Below are positions 1 through 7,741 of a stretch of 64,000 nucleotides of DNA, in pieces; position 1 is the first letter of the stretch, and every line of letters begins with the position of its first letter. This stretch comes from Pseudomonas sp. UBA4617 (GTDB taxonomy: Bacteria; Pseudomonadota; Gammaproteobacteria; Pseudomonadales; Pseudomonadaceae). The notes beneath the pieces were generated by a model. The model made no database searches. It had not been told where the DNA came from and saw only the letters and a list, made by a program, of their open reading frames with translations. The stretch is taken from the NCBI RefSeq assembly GCF_002386445.1, contig NZ_DGIR01000034.1, positions 103,135 to 167,134 on the forward strand, written 5' to 3'. A program made the position numbers and the translations under genes.

Positions 1-350
1 CTCAAGGCCGCCAGGTCGCGGCGCTGGCCCAGTTGCGGCAGTGGCTGGCGTTGTTCGATGGCGATGCGGATCTGCCGCTCGGCAGTGGCTGCATCCACGT
101 ACCCGGACAGCTTCCACTGGCTGGGGTTGCGCAGGTACAGCTTGTTCATCAGCAGGTACAGGCTCTGCAGGTTGTCGCGCATGGACAGCGTGGCCATGCG
201 GTCGACGCTGGTCTGGAACAACTCGCTGGGCTTGCCTTGACTGAACTGGTCGAGCATGTCACGGCCCTGGTCCTGGGTGCAGGCGCACAGGCAGGTGACG
301 GCACCGGCAAGCAGCAGGCGCGCGAGAATGTGGGTATTGCTTGCAACCAT
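1..350 (-). CDS. Lipoprotein of unknown function, C-terminus cut by window edge
   Basis: The visible 116 codons begin with an ATG at 350 and read leftward off the window. Residues 1-23 form a hydrophobic signal peptide ending in a lipobox-like LCAC, so Cys24 would be the lipidated residue and the protein would be anchored to an envelope membrane, facing the periplasm. The mature part starts CTQDQG and is rich in Gln, Leu and Arg (MRDNLQSLYLLMNKLYLRN), suggesting amphipathic helices. I do not recognise the family. It follows the phosphatase gene on the same strand with a gap of 108 bases, so it may be co-transcribed or have its own promoter in the gap. Confidence 0.8.
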   Translation of the reverse strand, partial: MVASNTHILARLLLAGAVTCLCACTQDQGRDMLDQFSQGKPSELFQTSVDRMATLSMRDNLQSLYLLMNKLYLRNPSQWKLSGYVDAATAERQIRIAIEQRQPLPQLGQRRDLAAL

Positions 351-458
351 CGGCACCGGTCGATATTCGGCGGCTGCACCGGGGATCGGCGCAGCCTGGC
401 CAAGCATAGAGCCCGGAAAGGGGAAAAAGTGCAGTGACAAGCCGTGGCAACACATCGC

Positions 459-1250
459 CTACATGGCGTGGCGCAGCATCTCCACCATCTGCGCATGCAG
501 CGCCGGGTCACCGCAAGCCACCACGCACCCACCATGCTGCGCGCTGCTGCCATCCCACGCGGTGATCACCCCACCCGCCCCTTCGATGATCGGCATCAGC
601 GCCTGGACGTCATACGGCTGCAGGCTGGCCTCGACGATCACGTCGACAAACCCGCTGGCCAGCATGCAATAGGCATAGCAATCGCCGCCGTAGCGCAACA
701 GCCGCGCCTTGCCGGCAACCGCCTCGAATGCAGCCTTGCGTTCAGCGGTGTCGAACATGTCCGGGGTGGTGCACATCAGCGTGGCCGAGGCCAGGCCACT
801 GCAGGCACGGGTGTTCAACGGCGTACCGTTGCGCCAGGCACCTTCCGGCGTGCCGACGAAGCGCTCGCCGGTGAATGGCTGGTTCATCACCCCGACCAGC
901 GGCTGCGTGCCGTCGTTAAGGGCAATCAGTGTGCCCCATAGCGGCAGGCCGGTGATAAAGGCGCGGGTGCCATCGATCGGGTCGAGTACCCAGGTCAGCG
1001 GGCTGCTGCCAACCGCCACACCGGCTTCCTCGCCGAGAATGCCATGCTCGGGGTAACGGGCCTGGATCAGCGCGCGCATGGCATCTTCGGCCGCCTTGTC
1101 GGCCACGGTCACCGGGTCGTACAAACGCCCGCCCTTGTCCTCGACATCCAGGCTGGCGCGAAAGTAGGGCTTGATCGCTTCAGCGGCAGCATCGGCCAAC
1201 TGCTCGGCAAAGGCGCGGTACTCGCCGATCTGTGCAGCACTCAGGGACAT
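459..1250 (-). CDS. Inositol monophosphatase family enzyme, probable histidinol-phosphatase type
   Basis: A 263-residue Mg-dependent phosphomonoesterase of the IMPase/FIG superfamily. The diagnostic metal-binding motifs are present: GEEAG for the first acidic pair, then WVLDPIDGTRAF, and near the C-terminus the AQGG-like region is replaced by YDVQALMPIIEGAGG. Subfamily features (the GTRAFITGLPLWGTLIAL stretch) resemble HisN-type histidinol-phosphatases more than SuhB, so a role in histidine biosynthesis or general sugar/inositol phosphate hydrolysis is likely; substrate cannot be fixed from sequence. I chose the ATG at 1250 because a GAGG lies about 9 bases upstream; an in-frame ATG ten codons earlier (1280) lacks support. 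It is cytoplasmic and divergent from the stress protein gene. Confidence 0.85.
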   Translation of the reverse strand: MSLSAAQIGEYRAFAEQLADAAAEAIKPYFRASLDVEDKGGRLYDPVTVADKAAEDAMRALIQARYPEHGILGEEAGVAVGSSPLTWVLDPIDGTRAFITGLPLWGTLIALNDGTQPLVGVMNQPFTGERFVGTPEGAWRNGTPLNTRACSGLASATLMCTTPDMFDTAERKAAFEAVAGKARLLRYGGDCYAYCMLASGFVDVIVEASLQPYDVQALMPIIEGAGGVITAWDGSSAQHGGCVVACGDPALHAQMVEMLRHAM

Positions 1251-1376
1251 GGGACGGGCCTCGTGACAAAGATGGGGCACGCATCATACCCGACACATCG
1301 CCCCGCTGTACGCTGCACCGGTCTAGACTGAACATGACCAGATCACCCGGGGGGCTGCCACACGTGGAGGTGTGCG

Positions 1377-2267
1377 ATGAGCCAGTTCAAGCGTCTGTTC
1401 GTCATGCTCGGCCCGCAGATGCGTCACACGCCGGCGCTGCAGCGCGCGGCGGCGTTGGCGGAATCCAACGGGGCCTTGCTGGACATCAATGTGTTCGTCG
1501 ACGACGTCGACACCTTCGGCCTGATGAGCGATAGCCGCGAACGCGAACGGCTGCTCAGTGACAACCGCCAGTGGCTGGCGGACGAAGCCGAACAACTGGC
1601 CAACGCCGGCCTGGATGTGTCCACCGAGTTGCTGCTCACTCGTGATCCATTGGGCAGCGTGCTGGAACGGGTCGAACGCCTGGGGTGCGACCTGCTGATC
1701 AAGGACGTGCAGCACGAACCCGTGCTCAAGCGCCTGCTGGTGACGCCACTGGACTGGCAGTTGCTCAAGGACAGCCCGGTGGCCGTGCACCTGGTCAGCG
1801 ATATCCGCCTGCCCCTGCCCCGGCAGATCGCTGCCGCAGTGGACCTGAACAGCCACGGTGCCGGCGAGCACCTGGACGAGCAGGTGATCCACTGTGCCCA
1901 TGCGCTGGCCCTGCAGTGCAACGCCGAACTGCACCTGCTGCATGTGTGCGATGCGGCCAGGACCCACATTGCCGACTTCGGCGCCGGCACGGTCACCATG
2001 CCCGGCTTCGATGGCAACCTGCGGACCGCCCAGCGAGCGGCGTTCAACCGCCTGGGCGACCACCATCAGATCCCGCTGGAGCGTCGGCACTTCCTGGAAG
2101 GCTCTGCAATCAAGGCCATTGCCCAGTTCGTCGGCCACAGCCGGGCAGATGTAATCGTGATGGGCAGCCACCGGCACGACGCCCTGCAGACCTTCCTGGG
2201 CGGGACCACGGCGCATGTGCTGGAGCACCCGCTGTGCAATGTGCTGGCAATCAAGGCGGTCCGCTGA
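1377..2267 (+). CDS. Tandem universal stress protein (UspE-like)
   Basis: A 296-residue cytoplasmic protein with two UspA domains in tandem (about 1-140 and 150-296), the architecture of UspE. The second domain carries the nucleotide-loop region near its end (MGSHRHDALQTFLGGTTAHV), which resembles the GxxG-x9-G(S/T) ATP-binding pattern, while the first domain is degenerate there. Family members support survival under energy or redox stress and often bind ATP; the precise partner is unknown. A strong GGAGG lies about 9 bases before the ATG. The gene is monocistronic, with an inverted REP-like pair downstream. Confidence 0.9.
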   Translation: MSQFKRLFVMLGPQMRHTPALQRAAALAESNGALLDINVFVDDVDTFGLMSDSRERERLLSDNRQWLADEAEQLANAGLDVSTELLLTRDPLGSVLERVERLGCDLLIKDVQHEPVLKRLLVTPLDWQLLKDSPVAVHLVSDIRLPLPRQIAAAVDLNSHGAGEHLDEQVIHCAHALALQCNAELHLLHVCDAARTHIADFGAGTVTMPGFDGNLRTAQRAAFNRLGDHHQIPLERRHFLEGSAIKAIAQFVGHSRADVIVMGSHRHDALQTFLGGTTAHVLEHPLCNVLAIKAVR

Positions 2268-2287
2268 GTGCCGGCCTGCCTGAACCA

Positions 2288-2371
2288 GCCTGTTCGCGCC
2301 CGCCCCCACAGGTTCGTCACAAATGCCATGAGCTGTGATGGACTTGCAGGAGCGGGCGTGCTCGCGCAAGC
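2288..2371. repeat. REP-like inverted pair
   Basis: Two half-elements face each other: one at 2288-2312 around CGCGCCCGCCCCCACAGG, the other at 2345-2371 around GCAGGAGCGGGCGTGCTCGCG. Both resemble degenerate copies of the P. putida REP consensus (a GCGGG...CCCGCTCC stem followed by ACAGG). They sit behind the stress protein gene and could limit read-through into the TonB receptor leader. Confidence 0.5.
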
Positions 2372-2432
2372 GCCAGCGCCGATTGACCCGCCCGGTATCT
2401 GGTACACCAGTGCCATATAAAAATAATGCATT

Positions 2433-2447
2433 TGATAATGATTCGTA
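2433..2447 (+). promoter_or_regulatory. Fur box candidate upstream of TonB receptor
   Basis: TGATAATGATTCGTA matches the 7-1-7 Fur consensus TGATAATGATTATCA at 12 of 15 positions, with a perfect left half. It lies in an AT-rich pocket in an otherwise GC-rich region, 60 bases before the receptor start codon. This is where iron-repressed siderophore receptor promoters carry Fur sites. Confidence 0.65.
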
Positions 2448-2507
2448 GTAGTTTTGCCTCGTTTCAGCTCCCTACCTTCAGCGCCCTACTTCAGGATCGT
2501 CCCGTCG

Positions 2508-4649
2508 ATGCGTCGCACGTTCGTTTCGCTTTGTGTGCTTCATGCCGTCTCCCCGTTGGCCTTTGCCGAGCCAGAACCGCTCGGCACGCCGTCCCAGATC
2601 GAACTGCAGGCGCTGAGTATTACCAGCAGTGCCGACAGCGAACGTGCCGATGGCCCGGTGGAGGGCTACAAGGCCACCCGCTCGGCCAGCGCCACCCGCA
2701 CCGACACCGCGCTGCACGAAACCCCGCAATCGGTCAGCGTGGTGCCCAAGGATGTCCTGCAAGACACGGGCGCCACACGTCTGCAGGACGGCCTGGACTA
2801 CGCCGGCGGTGTCGGGCGTGCCAACAATTTCGGTGGTCAGGGGCTGACCACCTTCACCGTGCGCGGTTTTACCACCGGCGAGTTCTACCGCAACGGCTTC
2901 CCGATCAACCGCGGTTACCCCAACGCCCCGGACGCCAATACCGTCGAACGCCTGGAGGTGATCCGTGGCCCGGCCAGCAGCCTGTATGGCCGCGGTGATC
3001 CCGGCGGTACCTTCAATGTGGTCAGCAAGCAGCCGCTGCCGGAGTCGAAGGTTACCCTGGGCAGCCAGTTCGATGACCAGGGCATGCACCGTGCCACCCT
3101 GGACGCTACCGGGCCGCTGAACCAGGATGGCTCGCTGGCCTACCGCCTCAACCTGCTGGGTGAAGGCGGCGACAGCTTCCGCGACGACGTGGAAAGCGAG
3201 CGCTATGACGTTGCGCCGGTGCTCAGCTGGCAAGTCAACGACACTACGAAGATCGTCTTCGAAGGCGACTTCATGCGCAACAATCACCCGCTGGACCGTG
3301 GCCTGACCCGCTTGCCCGGCCAGCTCGGTACTGCCTCGCGCGACACCAACATCTGGGAAAAAGGCAGCGACAACCTGCTGCACAACGACAACAACATGGC
3401 CCAGCTGCGTTTCGAGCACCTGCTCAATGACAACTGGACACTGGGCGGCGGCATGCAGTGGCTCGACGGCTCGCTCAAGGGCAACGCCGTGGAGGCCAAC
3501 GCATTGCAGGCCGATGGTCGTACACTGGGGCGCAACTTCAACTACCGCAAGCTGGAGTGGACCGACCACGACTACCAACTCAACCTCACGGGCCATTTCG
3601 ACACTGGCGGCTTCAGCCATACCCTGCTGACAGGTATCGAGTACGAGGACTATGACTACAACTCAATCATTCAACGCTCCGCCAGCGGTGCCGGCGCCTA
3701 TCCGATCGACCTCTTCGACCCGGTTCTGGGCCAGCCCCGCCCAGCCCTGACCCGCATCACTACCCACGACAAGGAAAACCTCAAGACCTGGGCTGCATTC
3801 ATCCAGGACCAGGTGGCCCTCACCGAGCGGCTGAAAGTGCTCGCCGGGGTTCGCTTCGAGCGTTTCGAGCATGATTACGACGACAAGCTGCCGGCGAACC
3901 GCGACTTCAGCAAGGCCGAAAACGGCGTCACGCCGCGCTTCGGCGTGATCTACGATCTGACCGATACCGTCGCGGTGTACGCCAACACCGCCCGTTCGTT
4001 CAAACCCAACACTGGCACGCCCGCCGGCAACGGCAGCGGTGGCTTCGACCCGGAGAAAGGCAAGTCCTACGAACTGGGTGTGAAATGGGAGGCGCTCGAT
4101 CGGCAACTGAGCGTCGACGCGGCGATCTACCACATCGTCAAGGAAAACGTACTGGCCAACGACCCGAACGACCCCACCGGTACCTACAAGATCGCCGCCG
4201 GTGAAGTGCGCAGCCGTGGCCTGGATATCAACATCGCCGGCAACCTCACCCCTGAATGGCGGATGATCGGGGGCTATGCCTACGTGGACGCCGAAGTGAC
4301 CGAGGACACGACGCTACCCAAGGGCACCCACCTGGCCAATATCCCGCGCAACAGCTTCAGCCTGCTGAATACCTACGAGTTCCAGGATGGCCCGGCCAAG
4401 GGGTTGGGGTTGGGCGTCGGCGTGAAGTACGTGGATGACCGGGCCGGGCAGACAGCTGCCAGCACCTACACCATGGAAAGCTACAGCGTGGTCGACCTGT
4501 TGAGCTTCTACAAGGTCAACGAACACGTGCGGCTTAATCTGGATGTGAAGAACCTGTTCAACAAAGGTTATGACGAAGGAGCGTTCAACAACTACGTCTA
4601 CCCGGGAGCACCACGGACGGTGCAGGCTGGCGTTTCCTATACCTTCTGA
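2508..4649 (+). CDS. TonB-dependent siderophore receptor
   Basis: A 713-residue outer-membrane receptor that would import a ferric siderophore with energy from TonB-ExbBD. Features in order: signal peptide 1-20 ending AFA; a likely TonB box around ELQALSITSS at about residue 30; a plug domain with ETPQSVSVVPKDVL, TVRGF and the conserved RGPASSLYGRGDPGGT; then a 22-strand barrel ending in the aromatic terminus YTF. The plug signatures are those of the hydroxamate/catecholate siderophore class, but the ligand is not predictable. I prefer the ATG at 2508, which has AGGA 11 bases upstream and opens directly on a signal peptide, over an in-frame TTG at 2454. The Fur box upstream implies iron repression. 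Confidence 0.93.
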   Translation: MRRTFVSLCVLHAVSPLAFAEPEPLGTPSQIELQALSITSSADSERADGPVEGYKATRSASATRTDTALHETPQSVSVVPKDVLQDTGATRLQDGLDYAGGVGRANNFGGQGLTTFTVRGFTTGEFYRNGFPINRGYPNAPDANTVERLEVIRGPASSLYGRGDPGGTFNVVSKQPLPESKVTLGSQFDDQGMHRATLDATGPLNQDGSLAYRLNLLGEGGDSFRDDVESERYDVAPVLSWQVNDTTKIVFEGDFMRNNHPLDRGLTRLPGQLGTASRDTNIWEKGSDNLLHNDNNMAQLRFEHLLNDNWTLGGGMQWLDGSLKGNAVEANALQADGRTLGRNFNYRKLEWTDHDYQLNLTGHFDTGGFSHTLLTGIEYEDYDYNSIIQRSASGAGAYPIDLFDPVLGQPRPALTRITTHDKENLKTWAAFIQDQVALTERLKVLAGVRFERFEHDYDDKLPANRDFSKAENGVTPRFGVIYDLTDTVAVYANTARSFKPNTGTPAGNGSGGFDPEKGKSYELGVKWEALDRQLSVDAAIYHIVKENVLANDPNDPTGTYKIAAGEVRSRGLDINIAGNLTPEWRMIGGYAYVDAEVTEDTTLPKGTHLANIPRNSFSLLNTYEFQDGPAKGLGLGVGVKYVDDRAGQTAASTYTMESYSVVDLLSFYKVNEHVRLNLDVKNLFNKGYDEGAFNNYVYPGAPRTVQAGVSYTF

Positions 4650-4653
4650 ATCG

Positions 4654-4677
4654 CCGGGGCCGCTAAGCGGCCCCCGG
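4654..4677. terminator. Bidirectional hairpin between convergent genes
   Basis: CCGGGGCCGC, a TAA loop and GCGGCCCCCGG form a ten-pair GC stem with one bulge, between the stop codons of the TonB receptor and the PagL gene. There is no long T tract. The core GGCCGC-N3-GCGGCC recurs at other intergenic sites in this window. Confidence 0.7.
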
Positions 4678-4679
4678 TC

Positions 4680-5201
4680 TCAGAAACCTTTGCTGTAGAA
4701 CAGCGAGTACGACTCGATCCCATCGTTAGGCTGCTTGAGCCCGGCATTGGAGTAATGCATCGCGCGGATCCCGACCTTCTGCTCCCCGGGCAACTTCAGG
4801 CCAAAGCCGATGCGGTCTTCGAAGTTGAATGCCGAGCCCAGGCGCTGGTCGCCGACGTCGGTCTTGGAAAACGCCGCCAGGCCAATACCGGCCTCGATGT
4901 ACGGGGTGTAGCTGAACCCGCTGAATTCGTAGGTGAATACCGGGCTGAACGACAGCGAATGGGCGCCACTGGCCTCACCGCCTTCCCAGTAGGTGTAGGC
5001 GGCATCCCAATAGCCGCTCACGTAGCCGGTGCTGCTTTCCAGCCATTTCTTGTCCCAGTCGAACGACAGGCCGATACGGTAGGTCATGTCGCCTTGGCCA
5101 GTGGCGCCAATGGCGCCGGACACCTGCGCTGCCTGGGCCAGGTTGGCCCCGGCAAACGCTAGCACCGCAGCGGCCAGCGAAGCTGCTAGACGGGTTTTCA
5201 T
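4680..5201 (-). CDS. pagL: Lipid A 3-O-deacylase (PagL-type acyloxyacyl hydrolase)
   Basis: A 173-residue outer-membrane beta-barrel enzyme that removes the 3-O-linked acyl chain of lipid A. A type I signal peptide covers residues 1-24 (ending AQA). The catalytic motif HYSNAG places His149 and Ser151, and Glu163 follows in the last strand (GIESYSLFY); these spacings match the His/Ser/Glu triad of the characterised P. aeruginosa enzyme. The chain ends in KGF, an aromatic terminus that suits outer-membrane assembly. The ATG at 5201 is set by an excellent AGGAGA 9 bases upstream. It is convergent with the TonB receptor. In other Pseudomonas the enzyme responds to PhoPQ; I see only an unassigned palindrome upstream. 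Confidence 0.93.
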   Translation of the reverse strand: MKTRLAASLAAAVLAFAGANLAQAAQVSGAIGATGQGDMTYRIGLSFDWDKKWLESSTGYVSGYWDAAYTYWEGGEASGAHSLSFSPVFTYEFSGFSYTPYIEAGIGLAAFSKTDVGDQRLGSAFNFEDRIGFGLKLPGEQKVGIRAMHYSNAGLKQPNDGIESYSLFYSKGF

Positions 5202-5309
5202 CAATAACTTCTCCTGATGGTCTACACGACAAGCGGGGTCTTGTGCCCCTCGATATTGTGGGTAACCGCTACCTGAGCATCGGTCACACGAAGTAATACT
5301 TTTCTGATT

Positions 5310-5323
5310 ATTATCCAGATAAT
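5310..5323. promoter_or_regulatory. AT-rich palindrome upstream of pagL
   Basis: ATTATC-CA-GATAAT is a perfect six-base inverted repeat in an AT-rich patch about 110 bases upstream of the pagL start. It resembles part of a Fur box but fits the full consensus poorly, and it is not the TAATTC direct repeat expected of PhoP. Treated as a possible operator of unknown owner. Confidence 0.35.
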
Positions 5324-5396
5324 CCGAAAGTTGAAAGTCTATTGCCACTATTGGCTAATGACTTTGCTCAGCATCTGGCGTGCCGGGGATGGCGCC

Positions 5397-6143
5397 TCAG
5401 TCGTACTCCGCTTCCGTATGTTCACCCAGCAGGCGTCGTTGCCGGGGCGTGGCCGCCTCCAGCACCTGCGGATTGAAGCGCCAGTTCAGGTAAGGTGAAA
5501 ACTTCTGCGCCACCATGCGACGGCCATAGTGAACCTGCAGCATGTCGCGCTCACGGGCATGGCTGCAGTTGGCGCCACCGCCATGCCAGACATCACTGCG
5601 AAACAGCAGCGCGTCCCCGGCCTTGCACAGCACCGGCTCGGCCTTGCGGCCCTGCCACTGGTCTTCGCCAGCCTGCGGCGGTCGCGCCGCGCGGTGGCTG
5701 CCGGGCACGATCCAGGTCGGCCCGATCTCCTGGTCGATGTCGCTCAGGTACAGCTGCGCCGTCAGGATCTGCACGGGTTGGAGGAAGTCGCCGCGTTCGC
5801 TGAGCCAGTCGGGCAACTGCATGGGCAGGTGGTCCAGGTGCAGGGCCATGCCTGGGTAGCCCGGGTGGCTACGCCACGCGGTCTGCCCGATCACATGGCA
5901 GTCGGCGCCCAGTGCCGCCTCGGCCAGGGCAATCAGCGCTGGCAGGTCGAGAAACGGCAACCACAACGGGTTGCGGTTGAACACGCATTTGTAGTGTTCC
6001 AACAGCCCCTGGTAGTCCCAGTGGATGGGCTGCAAGTCATCGATCGCGCAGCGCAACAAGGCGATGCGCAAGGGGTCGAGCACCGCCGGTAGCAGCACAT
6101 AGCCCTGCTTGTCCAACGTTTGTAGTTGCTGCTCCAGGCTCAT
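5397..6143 (-). CDS. Phytanoyl-CoA dioxygenase (PhyH) family Fe(II)/2-oxoglutarate oxygenase
   Basis: A 248-residue cytoplasmic oxygenase. The iron-binding facial triad is visible as His102-x-Asp104 (within MALHLDHLP) and His187 (in SDVWHGGG), with a following Arg-rich segment that would hold 2-oxoglutarate. The N-terminal QGYVLLPAVLDPLR is typical of PhyH domains. These enzymes hydroxylate small substrates such as acyl-CoAs, ectoine or amino acids; the substrate here is unknown. It lies 195 bases upstream of pagL on the same strand but the gap makes an operon doubtful. Pseudomonads often carry an oxygenase next to a TonB receptor, but that partner is PiuC, a different family. Confidence 0.85.
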   Translation of the reverse strand: MSLEQQLQTLDKQGYVLLPAVLDPLRIALLRCAIDDLQPIHWDYQGLLEHYKCVFNRNPLWLPFLDLPALIALAEAALGADCHVIGQTAWRSHPGYPGMALHLDHLPMQLPDWLSERGDFLQPVQILTAQLYLSDIDQEIGPTWIVPGSHRAARPPQAGEDQWQGRKAEPVLCKAGDALLFRSDVWHGGGANCSHARERDMLQVHYGRRMVAQKFSPYLNWRFNPQVLEAATPRQRRLLGEHTEAEYD

Positions 6144-6197
6144 GACAATGCGCCTCTTGCAGGCGGGAGTACACCCGTACTCCCGCCGCGTTCGCCA

Positions 6198-6641
6198 TCA
6201 ACGCCAGTTCAGGTTGACGGTCGCCGGTGATTTGCCGTCGACTGTCACGTCCTGTTGCACCGTCTCGCCCTGGGCGGTGCCAGTGATCTTGTATTTGCCC
6301 GGCGGCAATTGTACGTACAGCAGCGGCCCGGCATCCTGGATGCTGAGCACAGGCTGCCCCTGAGCATTCTGGATATCCACGCTGGCACCGCTCTGGAACT
6401 TGCCTTCCGGGCCAGTCGAGAGTTCGACGTGAAGATCATAGCCCGGGGTCTTGCGCAGGGCATTGGCCTCGTCCTGGCCGATGCCGCCTTGCAGGTAGCG
6501 GACGCCGTTCTGTTCCTGTGGCTGCAACTGCACGGCCTGCATGTCGATCGGGGCATTCAGGTCGGCGCCGGCCGCCAGGGTCCAGGGCAGCGCCAGGCCG
6601 ACCAGCAGTGCCGCGCCAAGGGCATAGTGATGTTTACGCAT
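6198..6641 (-). CDS. Small periplasmic protein with carboxypeptidase-regulatory-like fold
   Basis: A 147-residue exported protein: signal peptide 1-24 (LALPWTLAAGA), then a beta-rich domain ending PPGKYKITGTAQGETVQQDVTVDGKSPATVNLNWR. The PPGKYKI pattern followed by a V-x-V-x-G turn is typical of transthyretin-like carboxypeptidase-regulatory folds, which bind other proteins or sugars rather than catalyse. A GGAGG lies 8 bases before the ATG. Function is unknown; such proteins are widely conserved in Pseudomonas. It precedes the PhyH gene by 54 bases on the same strand and may be co-transcribed with it. Confidence 0.75.
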   Translation of the reverse strand: MRKHHYALGAALLVGLALPWTLAAGADLNAPIDMQAVQLQPQEQNGVRYLQGGIGQDEANALRKTPGYDLHVELSTGPEGKFQSGASVDIQNAQGQPVLSIQDAGPLLYVQLPPGKYKITGTAQGETVQQDVTVDGKSPATVNLNWR

Positions 6642-6767
6642 GTTACGACCCTCCGTTCGAGGATGGCTTACCTATTATCTGATCGTGCTGAGCAAACAGT
6701 GTTCGTGCAGATGCGTGGTCGCCTGGATGAAATTCGCTTTGATGGGCAACTGTGCGCTGCCTGGCCA

Positions 6768-7640
6768 TCAGCTTGTGCGGCGTTCTTCAAGTAGCTTCAC
6801 GAACATGCTCAAACTGCGCGACACCGTACCCCGTCGCCACACCAGCCAGGTTTTCAGGTAGCGGAAGTCCTCTGACATCGGCCAGGCGCTGACTGTGCTG
6901 CAACCGGGCATGTTGTCGAGCATGCTGCGTGGCATCATGGCAAGGCCGGCGCCGGCGCTGACGCAGGCCAGCATGCCGTGGTACGACTCCATTTCGTGGA
7001 TCTTGCCTGGTACCGCCTGGTCCTGGACAAACCAGTTCTCGAAGTGGTGGCGGTAGGAACAGTTGGCGCGGAAAGCATAGATGTTCTCGCCATTGACCTC
7101 CCGGGCGCGGGTTACCGGGGCATGGTTGAGTGGTGCAATGACCATCATTTCTTCCTCGAATACCGGCATGCCCTCCAGCGTCGGGTGCAGCACCGGCCCG
7201 TCGACGAATGCCGCCACCAGGCGCCCGGACAACACGCCCTCGAGCATGGTCCCCGATGGCCCGGTAGACAGATCCAGGTCGACCTTGGGGTAGCGCTGGT
7301 TGTATGCCGCCAGCAAGGCCGGGATGCGCACTGCCGCCGTGCTTTCCAGCGACCCCAGGGCGAAGGTGCCTTGCGGGTCCTCGCCGGCCACAGTCAGGCG
7401 CGCCTCGTGAACCAGGTCGAGGATACGCCGGGTGTATTCGAGGAAGTTCCAGCCTGCCGGTGACAGGCGCAGGCGGCTCTTTTCACGAATGAACAATGCC
7501 ACGCCAAGGTCTTCCTCCAGCTGCTTGATGCGTGTAGTCAGGTTCGACGGCACCCGATGGATGTGCTGCGCGGCGGCGCTGATACTGCCCTGCTCTGCTA
7601 CCGCCTTGAAGATCTCCAGTTGCACCAGGTCCACAGTCAT
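6768..7640 (-). CDS. ptrR: LysR-family regulator PtrR (YneJ)
   Basis: A 290-residue LysR-type transcription factor. The N-terminal winged helix (about 5-65) reads [20 protein letters not shown] followed by [14 protein letters not shown]; that motif is nearly identical to E. coli YneJ/PtrR, and the target gene sad is divergent here exactly as in E. coli. Residues 90-290 form the effector domain. The inference is that it controls the adjacent succinate semialdehyde dehydrogenase in response to a nitrogen or putrescine breakdown signal. The shared promoter region (7641-7741) carries an AATG-N7-CATT dyad. Confidence 0.88.
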   Translation of the reverse strand: MTVDLVQLEIFKAVAEQGSISAAAQHIHRVPSNLTTRIKQLEEDLGVALFIREKSRLRLSPAGWNFLEYTRRILDLVHEARLTVAGEDPQGTFALGSLESTAAVRIPALLAAYNQRYPKVDLDLSTGPSGTMLEGVLSGRLVAAFVDGPVLHPTLEGMPVFEEEMMVIAPLNHAPVTRAREVNGENIYAFRANCSYRHHFENWFVQDQAVPGKIHEMESYHGMLACVSAGAGLAMMPRSMLDNMPGCSTVSAWPMSEDFRYLKTWLVWRRGTVSRSLSMFVKLLEERRTS

Positions 7641-7650
7641 TCTCCAAACG

Positions 7651-7669
7651 TGAATGTTTCGCTCATTAT
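7651..7669. promoter_or_regulatory. Candidate LysR operator between ptrR and sad
   Basis: TGAATGTTTCGCTCATTAT contains inverted arms AATG and CATT separated by seven bases, embedded in a low-GC patch of the 101-base divergent promoter. Size and position suit a LysR recognition site for PtrR. The match is short, so confidence is modest. Confidence 0.35.
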
Positions 7670-7741
7670 TATTCAGTTTTCATTAAAGCCCTAGCCCACT
7701 AGTCTGGCGTCTCGGATCAACGACTACGAGAGTGTCCCGCC

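Noticed and set aside
1323..2369. Long reading frame antisense to the universal stress protein
   Set aside because: High-GC third positions create open frames on the opposite strand; the sense gene has clear family motifs and a ribosome site, the antisense frame has neither.
2508..6143. TonB receptor plus oxygenase as a PiuA/PiuC-type pair
   Set aside because: The oxygenase is of the PhyH family, not PiuC, and pagL and a convergent terminator lie between the two.
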